This document shows, piece after piece, positions 13,501 to 26,400 of a stretch of 64,000 bases of DNA; positions within the stretch are counted from its first letter, which is position 1, and every line of letters begins with the position of its first letter. Source of the DNA: Homalodisca vitripennis (lineage: Eukaryota; Arthropoda; Insecta; Hemiptera; Cicadellidae); NCBI RefSeq assembly GCF_021130785.1, contig NC_060213.1, positions 97,518,501 through 97,582,500 of the forward strand, read 5' to 3'. The position numbers and the translations under genes are program-made. The notes under the pieces are model-generated. The model was not told the DNA's origin, made no database searches, and saw nothing but the letters and a program-made list of their open reading frames with translations.

Positions 13501-16500
13501 GAATCTAAATCAGAGTTCTGTTGCAATGGTGACTGTAAAATCTTCTACCACTAAATAACTAATATGTCTATAGTACAGATGTAATGTTCTATTGTATTTT
13601 TTTTTCTTTTTTTTTTGTACACTATGTCATATTATAAATTTTTCATATTCTCAAGTTTGATCAATGAAACTCTTATTGCTTTTCAAAAGTTACTTTATAA
13701 TTACATCCATGTATTAAGTATTGTTTTAAAATTAAAAATAATATAACATCTTATTGAAAACAAATTTAAAATAACTAAAATATCCAAAACTTAGAAAATA
13801 ATGTTTTGTAGAACTGAGAACTTTTTAAACTATTAGTGAATGATAGAAACTACACACTAATTTAAATCCATTAACCCTAGAAGTGGCAGACATAGCATAT
13901 GCAGCACATTAAGCCGCTGCGGAAGTGACATCAATATGACGCATTTAAATACTTTCACATTAAATAACTTTGGAAGAAGTTAATAGTATTCAATTGCTGT
14001 AAAATTCATATTGTTGCAAAAAAGAAGAATCATATTTCCCAAATGTCGGATGTTTTTAAAGTTTTCCTGCACTCTGGTGGTGAGAATATAATGAATGCAA
14101 ACTCAATACATAATCGCAAAGTTTGTTTATTTGTGTTCAGGGGAAATGATTGTATAATACTATTGAATTATTGTTTGAATTAAATCCATTTATAAGAACA
14201 CAAAAAGAAACGATGGAGTTAGGAGTTTGTGTTAGACATACATAGTACAAAAGTAAAAGTTCTAAATTCGTTATTTTAATTGCAAAAAATATTACATTTT
14301 AAAATTATTGGTCTCAATAATTAAAACTGGACTCTGGACATTACGATAGGGCAATAATCTATCATTTTAACAAAAAAAAAAGAATTTTCAATTTTTTTCA
14401 AATTTGTATGAGATAACATAGTTCTAGAATTAGTATATATACAATAATAAATTCTTTCCTCTTTTATATTTCTCACAGTATATTTACACTAACAATAATG
14501 ACAGCTAAATACATTACTGAATAAGCCAATAAACAATGATTAATTATTTATTTAATTCCCAGAAACTAAAGGATTCATACATACTTCAAAATATTGCTAT
14601 ACTCAGCCTTGTGATTTATACAAAACACTGATTCAATTATTTTATAAATTTATTTTTTTTAATTTTATGAGTAAATAATTTAAATGTTTTAAGCAGAAAA
14701 CAAAATTTGTACTATATATTTATATTTAACTTTTACACTGCATTTAAGGCTGGTGTAAATTATATAGTGAAGTTTAGATTTTAATATTTTTAAACTAAAT
14801 ATTGCAAACACAGAATATCATAATTTGCTTATTTAAATGTTTTAACTCCTTAATTTTTATGAAAAATATAGGACCACAAATAATTGTTAATAAATTGTTT
14901 TGCAAAATGTAAATTGAGGATTAAAACTAAATATTAATTGTTCTTTATCTGTATTTTTAGACCTGCATATACCAATAATTGTAAGTAAAAGGCAAGATAA
15001 TGTCATGTGCAAAAATACTTCACAGAAAATATAACAATCAGTAAAAATAGATATGTAATTAAAGTTAAGTAATAAACAATTATTCAGCAATTAACAAATT
15101 AATAAAAAATTCTGAGTACCATGATTATAAAAAATATCACGGCAAGTAAAACAAAAAACAATAAACTTTATTATTTACATACACCTATCAATATTAATGT
15201 TTTGCCTGAATATATATAAAAATATCACATTTCATTCTAGTTTATAAGAAATCTACAATCTAAACGTGGTTTCTAAAAGATGTGTACAAAATATTACAAG
15301 GTATTTATATTTTAATACCAAATTATCATAATAGTATATTCAGTCAAATTTACAAACAAATTATAAACCATTAATTTGAACTGGGTGTAAAAATACTTTG
15401 GCCTATGCTCTTTGGATACTTTTAAAAATAAACCCCAAATCTTTTGGAAACATGGTAATCGTTGTATTGTACTGGATTGCTCAGCACTGATAAACTTATC
15501 CGAATAATTTAAAATTCAATTATTGTCACACATATTATAATATTCTACATATATATTTTTAAAAAGTCCACTCGTGTATTTCTAACAGCATTTTACTTAA
15601 GTTTGTAAACCATCGGTGGTAAACACTAAATACATGTTTGTAATAGAACATTTTTTATTCTTAAACATATTTCATTGAATTATTGTATATATAAAATAGT
15701 TTCTTATTCAAAAGTATATTACAATAATTTGGTGGTACTATAAAGGAAGCGCTCATGCATTACCAGTCCATTACAATTTAGAATTCTCTTTTTTCAGAAC
15801 TACTTACACGTAATCACAAAGAACCTAAATCTATTGAAGATTTTTGTTCTATGAAACAAAATTTTACATACTACAATAAACTATAACATTATTCTAATCG
15901 TGTTATAGAAAATTCAAAGTGGGCTTCTAAGTTAACATTTCAGACTTAAACTTTTTAACTTCTACATTAGCGGGCAGTTCGGAAAGTAACCCAAGGTTCT
16001 GTGAGCATTTTGAGTTAACTCAGTGGAAATATATTTTTTGTTGCTTTGTAAAAAGAGTAATTAGTTCAAAATCACTTCACTCAAAATTAATTCTGTTGGG
16101 AATATTTGTGTTGTTTTCAGTATTCAATATTTGCTAGCAAAAATTTTATGAATAATAATTTCATAAATCGTGAAACTAAATCTCATTTATCGTACATATG
16201 CAACCACTATCCTTCAATAACCATTTAAAAATCTCCTTTGGGAAGAAAGCTCCTATTTAAATAGCTGCCATCTTAAAATGTTAGCTTATACTGATAAATT
16301 AGTAATTTTTAGAGTTTTGTAAGTATATATAATCAAAGTGATACACAGACTTTATATGAACAGACAGTGGAACTTTCCTAGAGGCTTAATTGGATGTGCA
16401 ATTAATACTACACCTCTTTGTACAAAAATTAGCCCTTGTTCTTTCTACAAACTGTCACAAAACTCATTTGTTACTCTCCAAATTGTCCTTGTATTTATTA

Positions 16501-17689
16501 ATCCAATACATAAACCTTAAACTAAAAACATATCTATATACATACAATATTTCATCCTAAAACATAAAATTATCAACTTTACATAAAATTTATTTCTTAC
16601 AAAAACTCTATAATGTATAACATTCAACAATCAATTCTTTTAGGGCATATTGTTTTCAATTTTATAAGATATAGTTCTAAAGAAAGGGGGAATTTTCATG
16701 TTTTATATTTTCTGAATAAAATATTACGTTCTCAGAAAGTTAAAGTTTTATAAAATACTTATATAACTTATAATAAAATATACAGTTGTATTTGTTAATG
16801 TGCCTATTTGCTTCTTAACTTTTAAAATGACACCAAACAATACAAATATTTCTACTGTATTTACTAAAATGTTTTGGAATAATAACCTGATATATTTATG
16901 AAACCTACATGTACTGTTAGATTTATACTACATAATATGCTGTACCCTGCAGTAATGATCAATGTATGAATTTGTCTCTTCAATGGTAAAAAATGTAATT
17001 TTCAATAACAATTTGTAACATTTTACAAAATTTAATATTTACTACTGGATGTTCATCAGACATTTAGACAAGTACCTCACACAAATATACAAATTTTAAA
17101 AGTTGTAGCTGTTTTACAATATGTCTAAAAATATGCTTGATGACAAAAAAGGAGAACCTAAAAAAAGTACAAACAAAATACATGTTTAAAATGTACTGAA
17201 ATAACGGTTTGAATTGCTACGTTACTGTCACTTTTAAGTGACATTTTTCTACTTGTGGGCAAACCATGAATGATCACATAAAAACTGCACTAAAAAGTCT
17301 CTAAAACTATACAAAATACTTTCATATACATAACAATGAATATAAGAAAATTAAAACACTCCTTTATCACATTAAGTTGTACCAAGTTTCAAAAACCACT
17401 CGCGGTGACCTAAAAAGACGGCATTTAATTGTTCAGGTGAAGACTTAACAAACAATTATTATTCCACACAGTTAACTTGTTTTATTTACTTAACAACTTT
17501 AATTTCTTACGCTGAAAAATCTATACTAGTAAGAATAAATGGCATACACACCTGTGGTATACAGTATACAAGTATACCTAAGAAGATAGTTCACAGCTAA
17601 TGGATGGGATTTGGTTCAACATGTAATGAGTGTGAAATGAAAAAGCCCTCTTTGGTTGTGTCCATGTGAAATGCAGAATATATAAAGTA
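10561..17689. other. Long AT-rich non-coding stretch
   Basis: No gene or RNA recognised. The 75-codon frame at 13144-13371 and those at 14887-15090 and 16338-16520 have no domain and biased AT-driven composition. A possible piggyBac-like end lies at 13871 and a mariner-like end at about 15971 (GGCAGTTCGGAAAGTAACCC). The stretch is downstream of the melted stop in the direction of transcription, so part may be 3' UTR or 3' flank. Confidence 0.5.
13871..13945 (+). repeat. Possible solitary piggyBac-like terminus
   Basis: TTAA followed by CCCTAGAAGTGGCAG and a short repeated motif (CATAGCATATGC, then ACATCAATATGACGC). The opening resembles the left end at 60856 (CCCTAGAACTGGCGG). I did not find a matching right end downstream, so this could be a truncated element or chance. 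Confidence 0.35.
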
Positions 17690-19085
17690 TACAAATCCAC
17701 GTTATAGCATAACCTTGTCACAGATTCCCAACATGATTACATCAGAGGGCGGTCTACAAGCTCAGTTATCATTGATCTAATAGAGACAATTGCTGACAAC
17801 CTAGAAGCTAGAGAATTAACAACTGGTGTACCCTTTGACTGTTTAGGCCATAACCTTAGAGAAGTTCGATGCATTAGATGTAACAAACTTCGCAAAAAAA
17901 ATGGTTTAAGAGCTATTTGGAAGGTTCTCAGTCACTTGGTGGAACTGAAATGTGTAGAGAATCGGGTATGAAAATCAATACAATCTAATCTTTCTCAGTA
18001 CTTTGTGGAGTACCCCTAAGTTCTGTCTTGGGACCCGTCCTACTCATTCTTTTCACTAATGATATGCCTCAGTATTTACAGGACACTTGCAAAACGTTGA
18101 TGTTTCCTGATGATACCACTTTGCTGCTTAGTGAAGTTTGCATCACACTATAAACATGATATTCTGCTACTGTTACGGAAAGGACCTGGTGGTAAATCCT
18201 TCAAAGATCACACAAATAACATTTAGAAGGTGAGCAGAACAAATACCCTGCCTTATCGATATTGACTTTGTAAATGAAACCAATTTTTTGGGTATCACGC
18301 TTGACTCCAACCTCTCATGGCCTCCTTCAGTAAGAAGCTTAACACCAGCCTCTACGCATTAAGGTGCATAAAGACTACCTGCTACTCAAACACTACACTA
18401 GTGGGATATTGCAGTTTTTTAATTCCATGTAAGATATGGATGGCCTGGCTGTCTGGGGTGTTACATCAATGTCAAATCTACAAAGAATCCTTGTACTGCC
18501 AAAAGAAGTGGTCAGAACCATAGCAGGGCTCCAGAATACGGACAGTTGTAGAAAATCGTTTAAAACCCTCAAGATCCTAACTGTTGTTGGACTTTACATC
18601 CACGAAAAGATCATGTAGGCCTATGTCTATGGGAAGAACTTATCAAGGAGCGCATGTACATCAGCACAACACCAGGAATGCATCATGTATACCCTTCCGA
18701 TTCACCACCTTACCACATTTGAAAAGAAGCTGACATACATGAAACTGATGACAGAACTTCATAAATGTCTGGTGAAACGACCATTCTATTCAGTACAAGA
18801 GTTTCTTCAGCAAATGTTTTAAGGTAACTTTGAACTTGTTTTAATTTAAAAAACTTTTTTACTACTTAAGTGAATTATCTTCTGTTGGTTTCACAAGCCC
18901 CTTTTAACAATACTTGGGTGAACATGATTTTATAGCTGTATGAACATTTTATGTAATCAAGACTCAAACTACTAACTAACAACTCACTACAACTATGCAA
19001 GTCTCAAGGCTTAGATTGTAACTATTTATGTAAAATGTCTAACAATTATTACTGTTCTTAATGAATATATAAAATAAAGAAGTTT
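17690..19085 (+). mobile_element. Degenerate LINE related to the copy at 46540-48532
   Basis: Reverse-transcriptase pieces in shifting frames. VIIDLIETIADNLEARELTT is followed by FDCLGHNL (the copy at 46.5 kb has FDCLGHSL). GVPLSSVLGPVLLILFTNDM corresponds to [10 protein letters not shown], and FPDD stands where FADD is catalytic. The thumb fragment TSMSNLQRILVLPKEVVRTI and a C-terminal part follow, ending in an AATAAA-containing 3' end near 19070. There are many stops, so the copy is dead. It probably lies 3' of melted, opposite to its transcription. Confidence 0.75.
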
Positions 19086-20245
19086 ATCTATTTGGTATAC
19101 AGAAGTATATAAGTTTTGTCACTAATTTCAATCACAACTCAAGATCATCTTAAATAATTGAAAATTGAGTTTTTCATCCAAGACCTCACTAGGTAAAGTA
19201 TACATTTTCCATGTAAGTCAGAAGGGAATAAAGTCTTGTTTACCAACCCCAACAATCACTCACCTATTCATTCATTAGTGATTAACAAAGTAAGCTAATC
19301 ACATTTTTTTTAAATCAGTCTAGATAACTAGAAGACAATCTTAAAGAATTTTAAACAAAAAATTAGGCTAGAGACAAAGGGCTACCCTGCTTCCTGTGTG
19401 AACTTGGACTTGAGGTGTATTTTAGTTTTACCCTCTAACGGATCTGAGCTTCTTCCCAAACGTTATTCTTACGCATCTGCTTGTTAATATAGATATTTTA
19501 TAAATACAATTGGTAAATTTTCATTGCAAACCAAATACAAAAACACTGAAAATTCATTTACCTTGGGGAAAATGCGATGCGAACCATGAGGACTAACAAG
19601 ATTGAAGAAATATTTACTACATGATGACTGTTGTATGTTTCCATATCAAAGATGATGAGCCATTTTCCATGCATAAGAAATCTTATTTTTAATATTGAAC
19701 ACGTACTAAGTGTGAGAAATTGAGTTTTAATATCCAATCAGTATTTACCATATAATCACAGACCAAAAATACTGACTCAATGATACATATATTCTCTGTC
19801 AGTATTACTAAATTTATTAATTCCAGTTAGACAACACTACATATAAATGAAACCATCTCCATTAATTGAGGAAAAGTTGTCTCACTATATTTGGCCCACA
19901 ATGCTTGAGATGTTATTGCCTTTTTAGTTTTTTGACTATGACAATGAATTTGTGACGTATCTGATACACTTCTGCATAATGTGGATTTTATAGTTTTTGT
20001 ATAAATCGTAATTTATAATTTCACTTTCATCTTTTTTTACAAAAACAACTTGTAACAAATAGTTTCATGCCAATTATGTTACACTGTGTGGATTTGTTGT
20101 ATACAAAAGAAAATTAAACGATTTACTTACATAATCAGCAATAAAATTCACTCAATAGAAATATATGAAATTTCGTTTTACTCATTTACAAAATTCGTTC
20201 AAGAAAAGACCCGTGGTATGGGAACTTCCTGTCGTAATTCGTTTG
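19086..20245. other. Melted 3' UTR or 3' flank, nothing else recognised
   Basis: AT-rich sequence immediately 3' of the melted stop codon (which is at 20246-20248 on the minus strand). No domain-bearing frame. The 69-codon frame at 20086-20295 overlaps the melted terminal exon antisense and is a shadow. Some of this is presumably 3' UTR, but its end is not defined. Confidence 0.5.
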
Positions 20246-20488
20246 TCAGACAGACGTTCGCACTAGACTGGAGCCTCTGGTCGGGGCATCTTTAGCCTGG
20301 GAGTGGGCAACAACCACGGACAGACACTGCACCCATTCTTCTGCGTTTTTACCTCCCTTCGGCTTCAAGATCAGAGAGTGGTCACCGGTGAAGATCTCAA
20401 ATGCTTTCGGGATATTTCGTGCTCCTCTACTGACCTTCACACTTCGTATCTGGTGCACGTCGATCGGAGTCACCTCTTTGTCATCCTT
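20246..20488 (-). CDS. melt: melted terminal coding exon v16, end of PH domain
   Basis: Residues 830-909 and a stop at 20248-20246. It reads [20 protein letters not shown], then [19 protein letters not shown] and [20 protein letters not shown], finishing with a short Ser/Thr tail. The invariant PH-domain Trp is in AEEW. The acceptor is CTTACAG. I could not place the end of the 3' UTR. The nearest minus-strand AATAAA I noticed is near 19808-19822, but the distance and context do not prove its use. Confidence 0.96.
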   Translation of the reverse strand, partial: KDDKEVTPIDVHQIRSVKVSRGARNIPKAFEIFTGDHSLILKPKGGKNAEEWVQCLSVVVAHSQAKDAPTRGSSLVRTSV

Positions 20489-23400
20489 CTGTAAGCATTC
20501 AAGTTTTAAGTACTTTTTCTAGTCTGATAGTGTTCTGAAACTCATTTTCACATCACATACATCAAATAAATCTGCTTTCCTGTTTTGCTGATCACTTCAG
20601 CTCATGTATTTTTAACACTCATTTAAGTTACTAAAAAAAGGACTAAAATTTATCCGTTTGATATAAAAAATACTCTCTTTAAAAACGTTTAAAGTATTTA
20701 AGTTTTAACAAAACATGCAGATCTTTTAAAATAAAATCAAATGAACACACTTAAAAGCTGAAAATATGGCAGCACAAATTTTAAAGCACTAAATATGTAC
20801 ACTTAACTGAGACATACTACACATTTAAAATCATAGATTGCAATTTAAGAATAAGTTTTGCAGAGCATAGAGGTCCAGAAGAGGAAAAAAACTAAAACGT
20901 ATACAAAACTTTCAAAGAAAATAATTGTAATATATCAAATAAAAAATAAGTACCAACACCACCCTAGTAACAAAGGCATTTTTAAATTACAAATTAGCAT
21001 TCTAGTGAGTAACAGAAGGATTTGAATGAGGGTCACAATATAAGAGAAAATAAGGTGCTGACAAGCCCTCAGCTCCAGAATACTGCTGAGCAATGCGTGC
21101 ATCACTGCCAGCTATAATACTAGTACGTATAGTCACATGATCTTGCAGTATACAATTAATTCAAGTGCTAGTGCTGTACAAACATTGGGTACTTTGTTTC
21201 GAGTTCAGCTGAATCTGGTATAATTATCTGTTATGCTAGACTGCAAGAAAAAAATACTTGCCAGTTCCTTACAGGACTTGTTTCATAAATCACATAAAGA
21301 TGGAGCTTCTAAAGGTCTCATTAAGCACCTGGTGATTTTCACCTAATTCTAAGATGAAAATGTCTGAGATCACAACAGTTTTGAAGGAGATGATAAAAAC
21401 AAGTAACATAGCTATGGTAGGAAGGGTTGATTCAATTTGAATGTAGAATTTAGCTCCAGTTCACATTTCTTTTATTGCAGCAACTGGTATCTGCTAGTCT
21501 GAGGTACAACCTAATGATACATTAAAGTATTAGATCTTTATTTGAGAATTATCCAAGACTCAAAAATAGCAGCAATGTTGCATTTTGGCAATGTAAAATG
21601 GGCATAGACCTATACATGGAACAGCTTTTAGCAAACCCCATAAATACATGATGTATTAGGTTAGTTCTTTACCTGAAGAAGAGATCAGATTGCAGATCTC
21701 GAAACGTAGTGTTACTGATTTCTTGTTTCACTGAACGATGGCAAATGTCTGGAAAAATCCTGTTTCCTTCCCATAAATACACTGTAAACTATACCCTAAT
21801 CAACAAATCCAAGACCATGATTCTGGTTTTCAAAACATTTTTCATGCATGTGACACGTATAAAGTAAAAATATTGCAAAAGATAACAGAAAAGATGTTCA
21901 AAGGCCAAATCTTACAAGAAACCCGTGGAGGAGATAGAGTAAGTAATAAATCCATTGCTAAGAAAAACTCTGTCCGAGCCTTTGTAAAAAATCTGAAAGT
22001 ACGTGAGTCACTATAACAGAAATAAATCAAAACATATATTTACACAATGACTGTAATATGAGCAAGTTGAGGAAACTTTAAAGTGACACAGTAGACTTTT
22101 AGTTCAGAGCGAAGAAGTCAATGTTTCAGATAATTTTTTTAAAATTTAACATAGGGTTCTGATCATCAGCATCAGACATTTGCAGTTTCTACATTTGATT
22201 AAGTATACAGACTAATAAAATAAAAGCTTCCTCGGAAAAGGATGCTAGCAAACTAATTAGCTAATTCTCAAGAAAAGAGTACACAAATTAAGGGCAACAT
22301 TTTTTATGACTTCATGAGGGAAAAAAGCGATATTGAAGTTACACTTTGCTTCGATATACAACATGTGCAGCCATTGCTCATAACTCCGATCCAGGTAGCA
22401 TCGACAAATTATATGCAACAATTGAGTTTCTATGCTCTACGTGTTACTGATGTGTCAACGACAAATGCTTTGTTTTATACATGGACTGAAGACATGGCTG
22501 GTCGTGGGTCTACAGAAATTTCTTCGGCCCTGTTTCACTACCTAGAATCAACAAATCTCAATTCAGTTAAGTGATTACACCTTTTTTGTGTTGGTTGCGA
22601 TTCCCAGAACAAAAATAATATTGTTGTACATCCTCTTATGTGCTATCTGGGTACTGCGAATTCAGATTTGACTGAAATAATAATCACTTTTCTGTGAGAG
22701 GCCATAAGTTCTTTACCAGCCAATCAACAGAGTGGGAAGAAGACAGCAACAGAAGCTAACAATAGTAATTAAGGAAGAATATTATTGTAAATATGAAGCT
22801 TTGGGTTAATTTCGAAAATTATGAGATGACTGGACACTAAAAAAATACAAAATCACTATCACAAAACATTAAAAATGATGATTTCATTAGCAATCAAAAT
22901 AGAATATTCGTTAAAAAAAGGAGAGAAATGAAAATAACAGGACAAGACCAGCTCCGCAAAGAAAAGCATATTGTCACTATTTTTTGCCCAAGAACTTAAG
23001 ATATTGGATATTAGGTATTAGTCTGATGTTAGTTTTTAGTTTCATTATTAAATTACTTCATGTTTAGTTCTATCAAATAAAAACCTTTTACCGCTAAGGC
23101 TTTTTCTAACAAAATTTTTGGTTTTTTATCAAAATACCTTAAAAACATCTAAACAAATCTATCTTGTAATATTTGCAAAAAAAGATACACGTCCAAACTG
23201 TTTGAACAAAAGTAAGAACTAATAATCAAATATTGCCAGTAAAGTCCCACCCTTGGACCAACATTACAGTACTTTACCACATATAATAAACCCAGTTATA
23301 TAGGCTGTCCCTAGACAGACAGATGGAAAAATAAAATAGCCCATCCACTACATTTCTGGGCAGCAGGAAAATAATTGCTCACTTTAACAACACTTGCTGA

Positions 23401-26400
23401 CCAATAAAGATACAAACACTGACTTTAAAAATAGGTTAGGTAAAGACAAAAATCCACTCACAGATCCCTTGTAGGAAAGATGGGCCCCGCTGAGAGTGAA
23501 GTACCGAGTCCGCCACCGCCGGAAGATCTTCCAACGCCCTTTCTTCTCCTTCAGTTGACCCTCAATGACCGGCTGGCTATCCTGTAGGAAACCCACAGCT
23601 CGCTCTGGGTGGTTACACAAGAAGCATCCCCAGACGTTGGTGGATTCACCCTTGGCATTGGTCTGGACCACATGCGAAAATACATCACAGAATCCTGTAT
23701 GTCGTAACTCATTCAAAACTGCCTCTTGGTCCTAAACAAACATGAATAAAATGACAATTAATTAAATTCAAGAGTAATGGAAAAATTCCACTATTTTAAG
23801 TTAATATAAATTATTAAGTCCTTAAGAACTATCTTCTTTTTAATTTAGAGTACACCAATTACTACGAATTTAAATCTCAAGGGCCTATTATGCAATCCAA
23901 AAATATGAAACAAAGCTTTAGCAGTTTACAACTGTACCAGCTCTAAAAAATACCATTTAGATACTAATGCCCGGGTATCGGACCATTTGAAAAATGCAGA
24001 GAAACACTAACGTCTTGTTAATCGAACGCCCCTGTAACTGTCGAGAAACACTGACAATTGCATAACAGTTATTTGTTTTATGCTGAAGAATATTTTTTTA
24101 AATGTTTTCCTAATACAAAATGGAAAAACATTCTTCTTTTGTGACAAGTCCATTATAAGTACATGACTTTTGTGACAAGTACATGTTACTGGGATGTCAA
24201 GTGGAGGGGGTGTTTTAATAGCAGTAAAAGCTAATTTCATTTGTAAAAGAATTTATAGCCTTGAAGTCGACTTACCAGACTGTGAAAATATATGGATAAA
24301 GTTGTCAAGTATTGCAGGAAAATCAATATATTTATGTGTTGTTTATATAAGGCCTAGAGCATCTGTACTAACATACCAAACTTTTTATGATAGATTACAG
24401 AATAACAATATCATTAATAATTCGTGTGTAAAAATATTAGGAGATTTTAATTTACCGATATTTGGAAGACATTATAACTTAACAATGGGGGATAGATTAT
24501 GTAGAGAACTATTAATATTTCTAAATACTCATAATTTACAACTGAAAAATAACATTTTGAACTTTCAAAATAAAACCTTAGATTTAGTTATTTCAAACAT
24601 AGAGAATACCGAGGTGAGTCGATGTTTGGACCCGCTGGTGGTGGAGGATCCTTATCATCCTGCGATAGAGGTGGAGTGTGTTATCGCGGTACAACAAACG
24701 TGTGGGTCAAGGTCGATTGACGAGCCAGGCTATTGTTATCGCCGGGCAGATTTCCTTGAGTTGTCTCGTGGTTTGGCAACAATTGACTGGTCTCAGTTGT
24801 ATCTGTTATATGATGTTAATGTTGCTCTAGATTATTTTTACAAAGAAGTATATAAGGTTATTAATAACACTTGTCCTTGTAAAAAATCAAAAGTGTGTAA
24901 GTTTCCTGTTTGGTTTACTAAGGAAATTATTTTAGATCTAAAATTAAAAGAAAAGTTTCGAAAAAAGTATAAACGCTCTGGTAGGCAGGATTATTATGTT
25001 AGATTTTCAAATTTAAGGTCAAAAATTAAAAAAGATATTAAAGTTGCCTACGAAAATTTCGCTATAGAGGCTGAAAATAACATAGTTGCGGACAATAAAC
25101 AATTTTGGAAGTTTGTAAACAATAAAAAATCGGCAAGAAAAAATTTGCTAGTAATGGAGTATAATGGTTTGCAACTTGATAATGGTAATTTGATATCTAA
25201 TGGCTTTAAAGATTATTTTAGTTCTGTTTATAATAAATATACAGTAGAGCCTACAGTAGAGTTGGCAATGGAAGGGGCGACCATGGTGGGTGCGGGCCAT
25301 TTAGCTCTGGACCGGGTTACAGAGCAAGATGTCACTTTAGCTATTGAAAAGTTGAAATCTAAGAGCACTGCGGGTCCTGATCTGTTGCCTCAGTATATAT
25401 TTAAAGGGTGTGCAGATGTTTTTACTCAACCACTGATTTATTTATACAATTTAGTTTTAAAATCTAATACATTTCCTGATCAATGGAAGTTGACAAAAAT
25501 AACTCCAATTTTTAAGAGCGGGAAGGAATCACAGATTGTGAACCACCGACCAGTAGCAGTGTTATCGGCACCAGCTAAGATATTTGAAAGTATAGTTCAC
25601 AAATATTTGTATAACTATTTTAAATCAATATTATCACCTGGTCAACATGGGTTTTTGCCTGGCCGCTCTATTAACACTAACTTATTAAATTTTACAAACT
25701 ATGTCTCTTCAAGGTTGGACTCATCGGTTCAGACTGATGCAATATATCTTGACCTGGCTAAGGCTTTTGGTAAGGTGGATCATTTGATTTTATTAAAAAA
25801 ATTGCATTTTTATGGTTTATCGAATAATCTAATTAAGTTTTTTCATACCTATTTAATAAATCGAAAACAGTTTGTCTATTATAAAGGTTATTTGTCTTCC
25901 ACTTTTCTAGTACAATCTGGGGTACCACAAGGGTCAAATTTAGGCCCATGTTTATTTACAATAATGATCAATGATCTGTGTGACTTTGTAAAATCTGTAA
26001 ATGCTCTGTTATTTGCGGACGATTTGAAACTGTTTTATCATATATCCTCAGTAAATGATACGGAAATATTACAATCTGACCTAGATAATGTTAATAACTG
26101 GAGCGTTCTTAATAAATTGAGATTTAATGTCTCTAAATGTCATGTGATGTCATTTACCAGGTCAAAAAACTGTATAATAAAAAATTATAACTTAAATGGC
26201 GAAGTAATTGCAAGAGTTGATTCAATAAAAGATTTAGGTGTTGTAATTAGTAGTGATTTATCATTTTCCAGTCACATAGAAAATTGTGTCAATTCAGCTA
26301 GTCGTATGTTGGAGTTTATAATAAGACAGGGGGTCAATTTTAAAAACATCAGGTCTTTTATCACATTGTACACATCTTTAGTCAGGTCAAGACTTGAGAA

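Larger units (their letters stand above)
20489..23461 (-). other. Melted intron between v15 and v16
   Basis: About 3 kb, GTGAGT to CTTACAG. It contains the hammerhead-like repeat at 21665-21770 and the transposase-like pseudogene at 22260-22790. The rest is AT-rich with nothing recognised. Confidence 0.85.

Noticed and set aside
15971..16010. GGCAGTTCGGAAAGTAACCC as the end of a mariner element.
   Set aside because: It resembles some mariner termini, but I found neither a partner end nor any transposase sequence near it.
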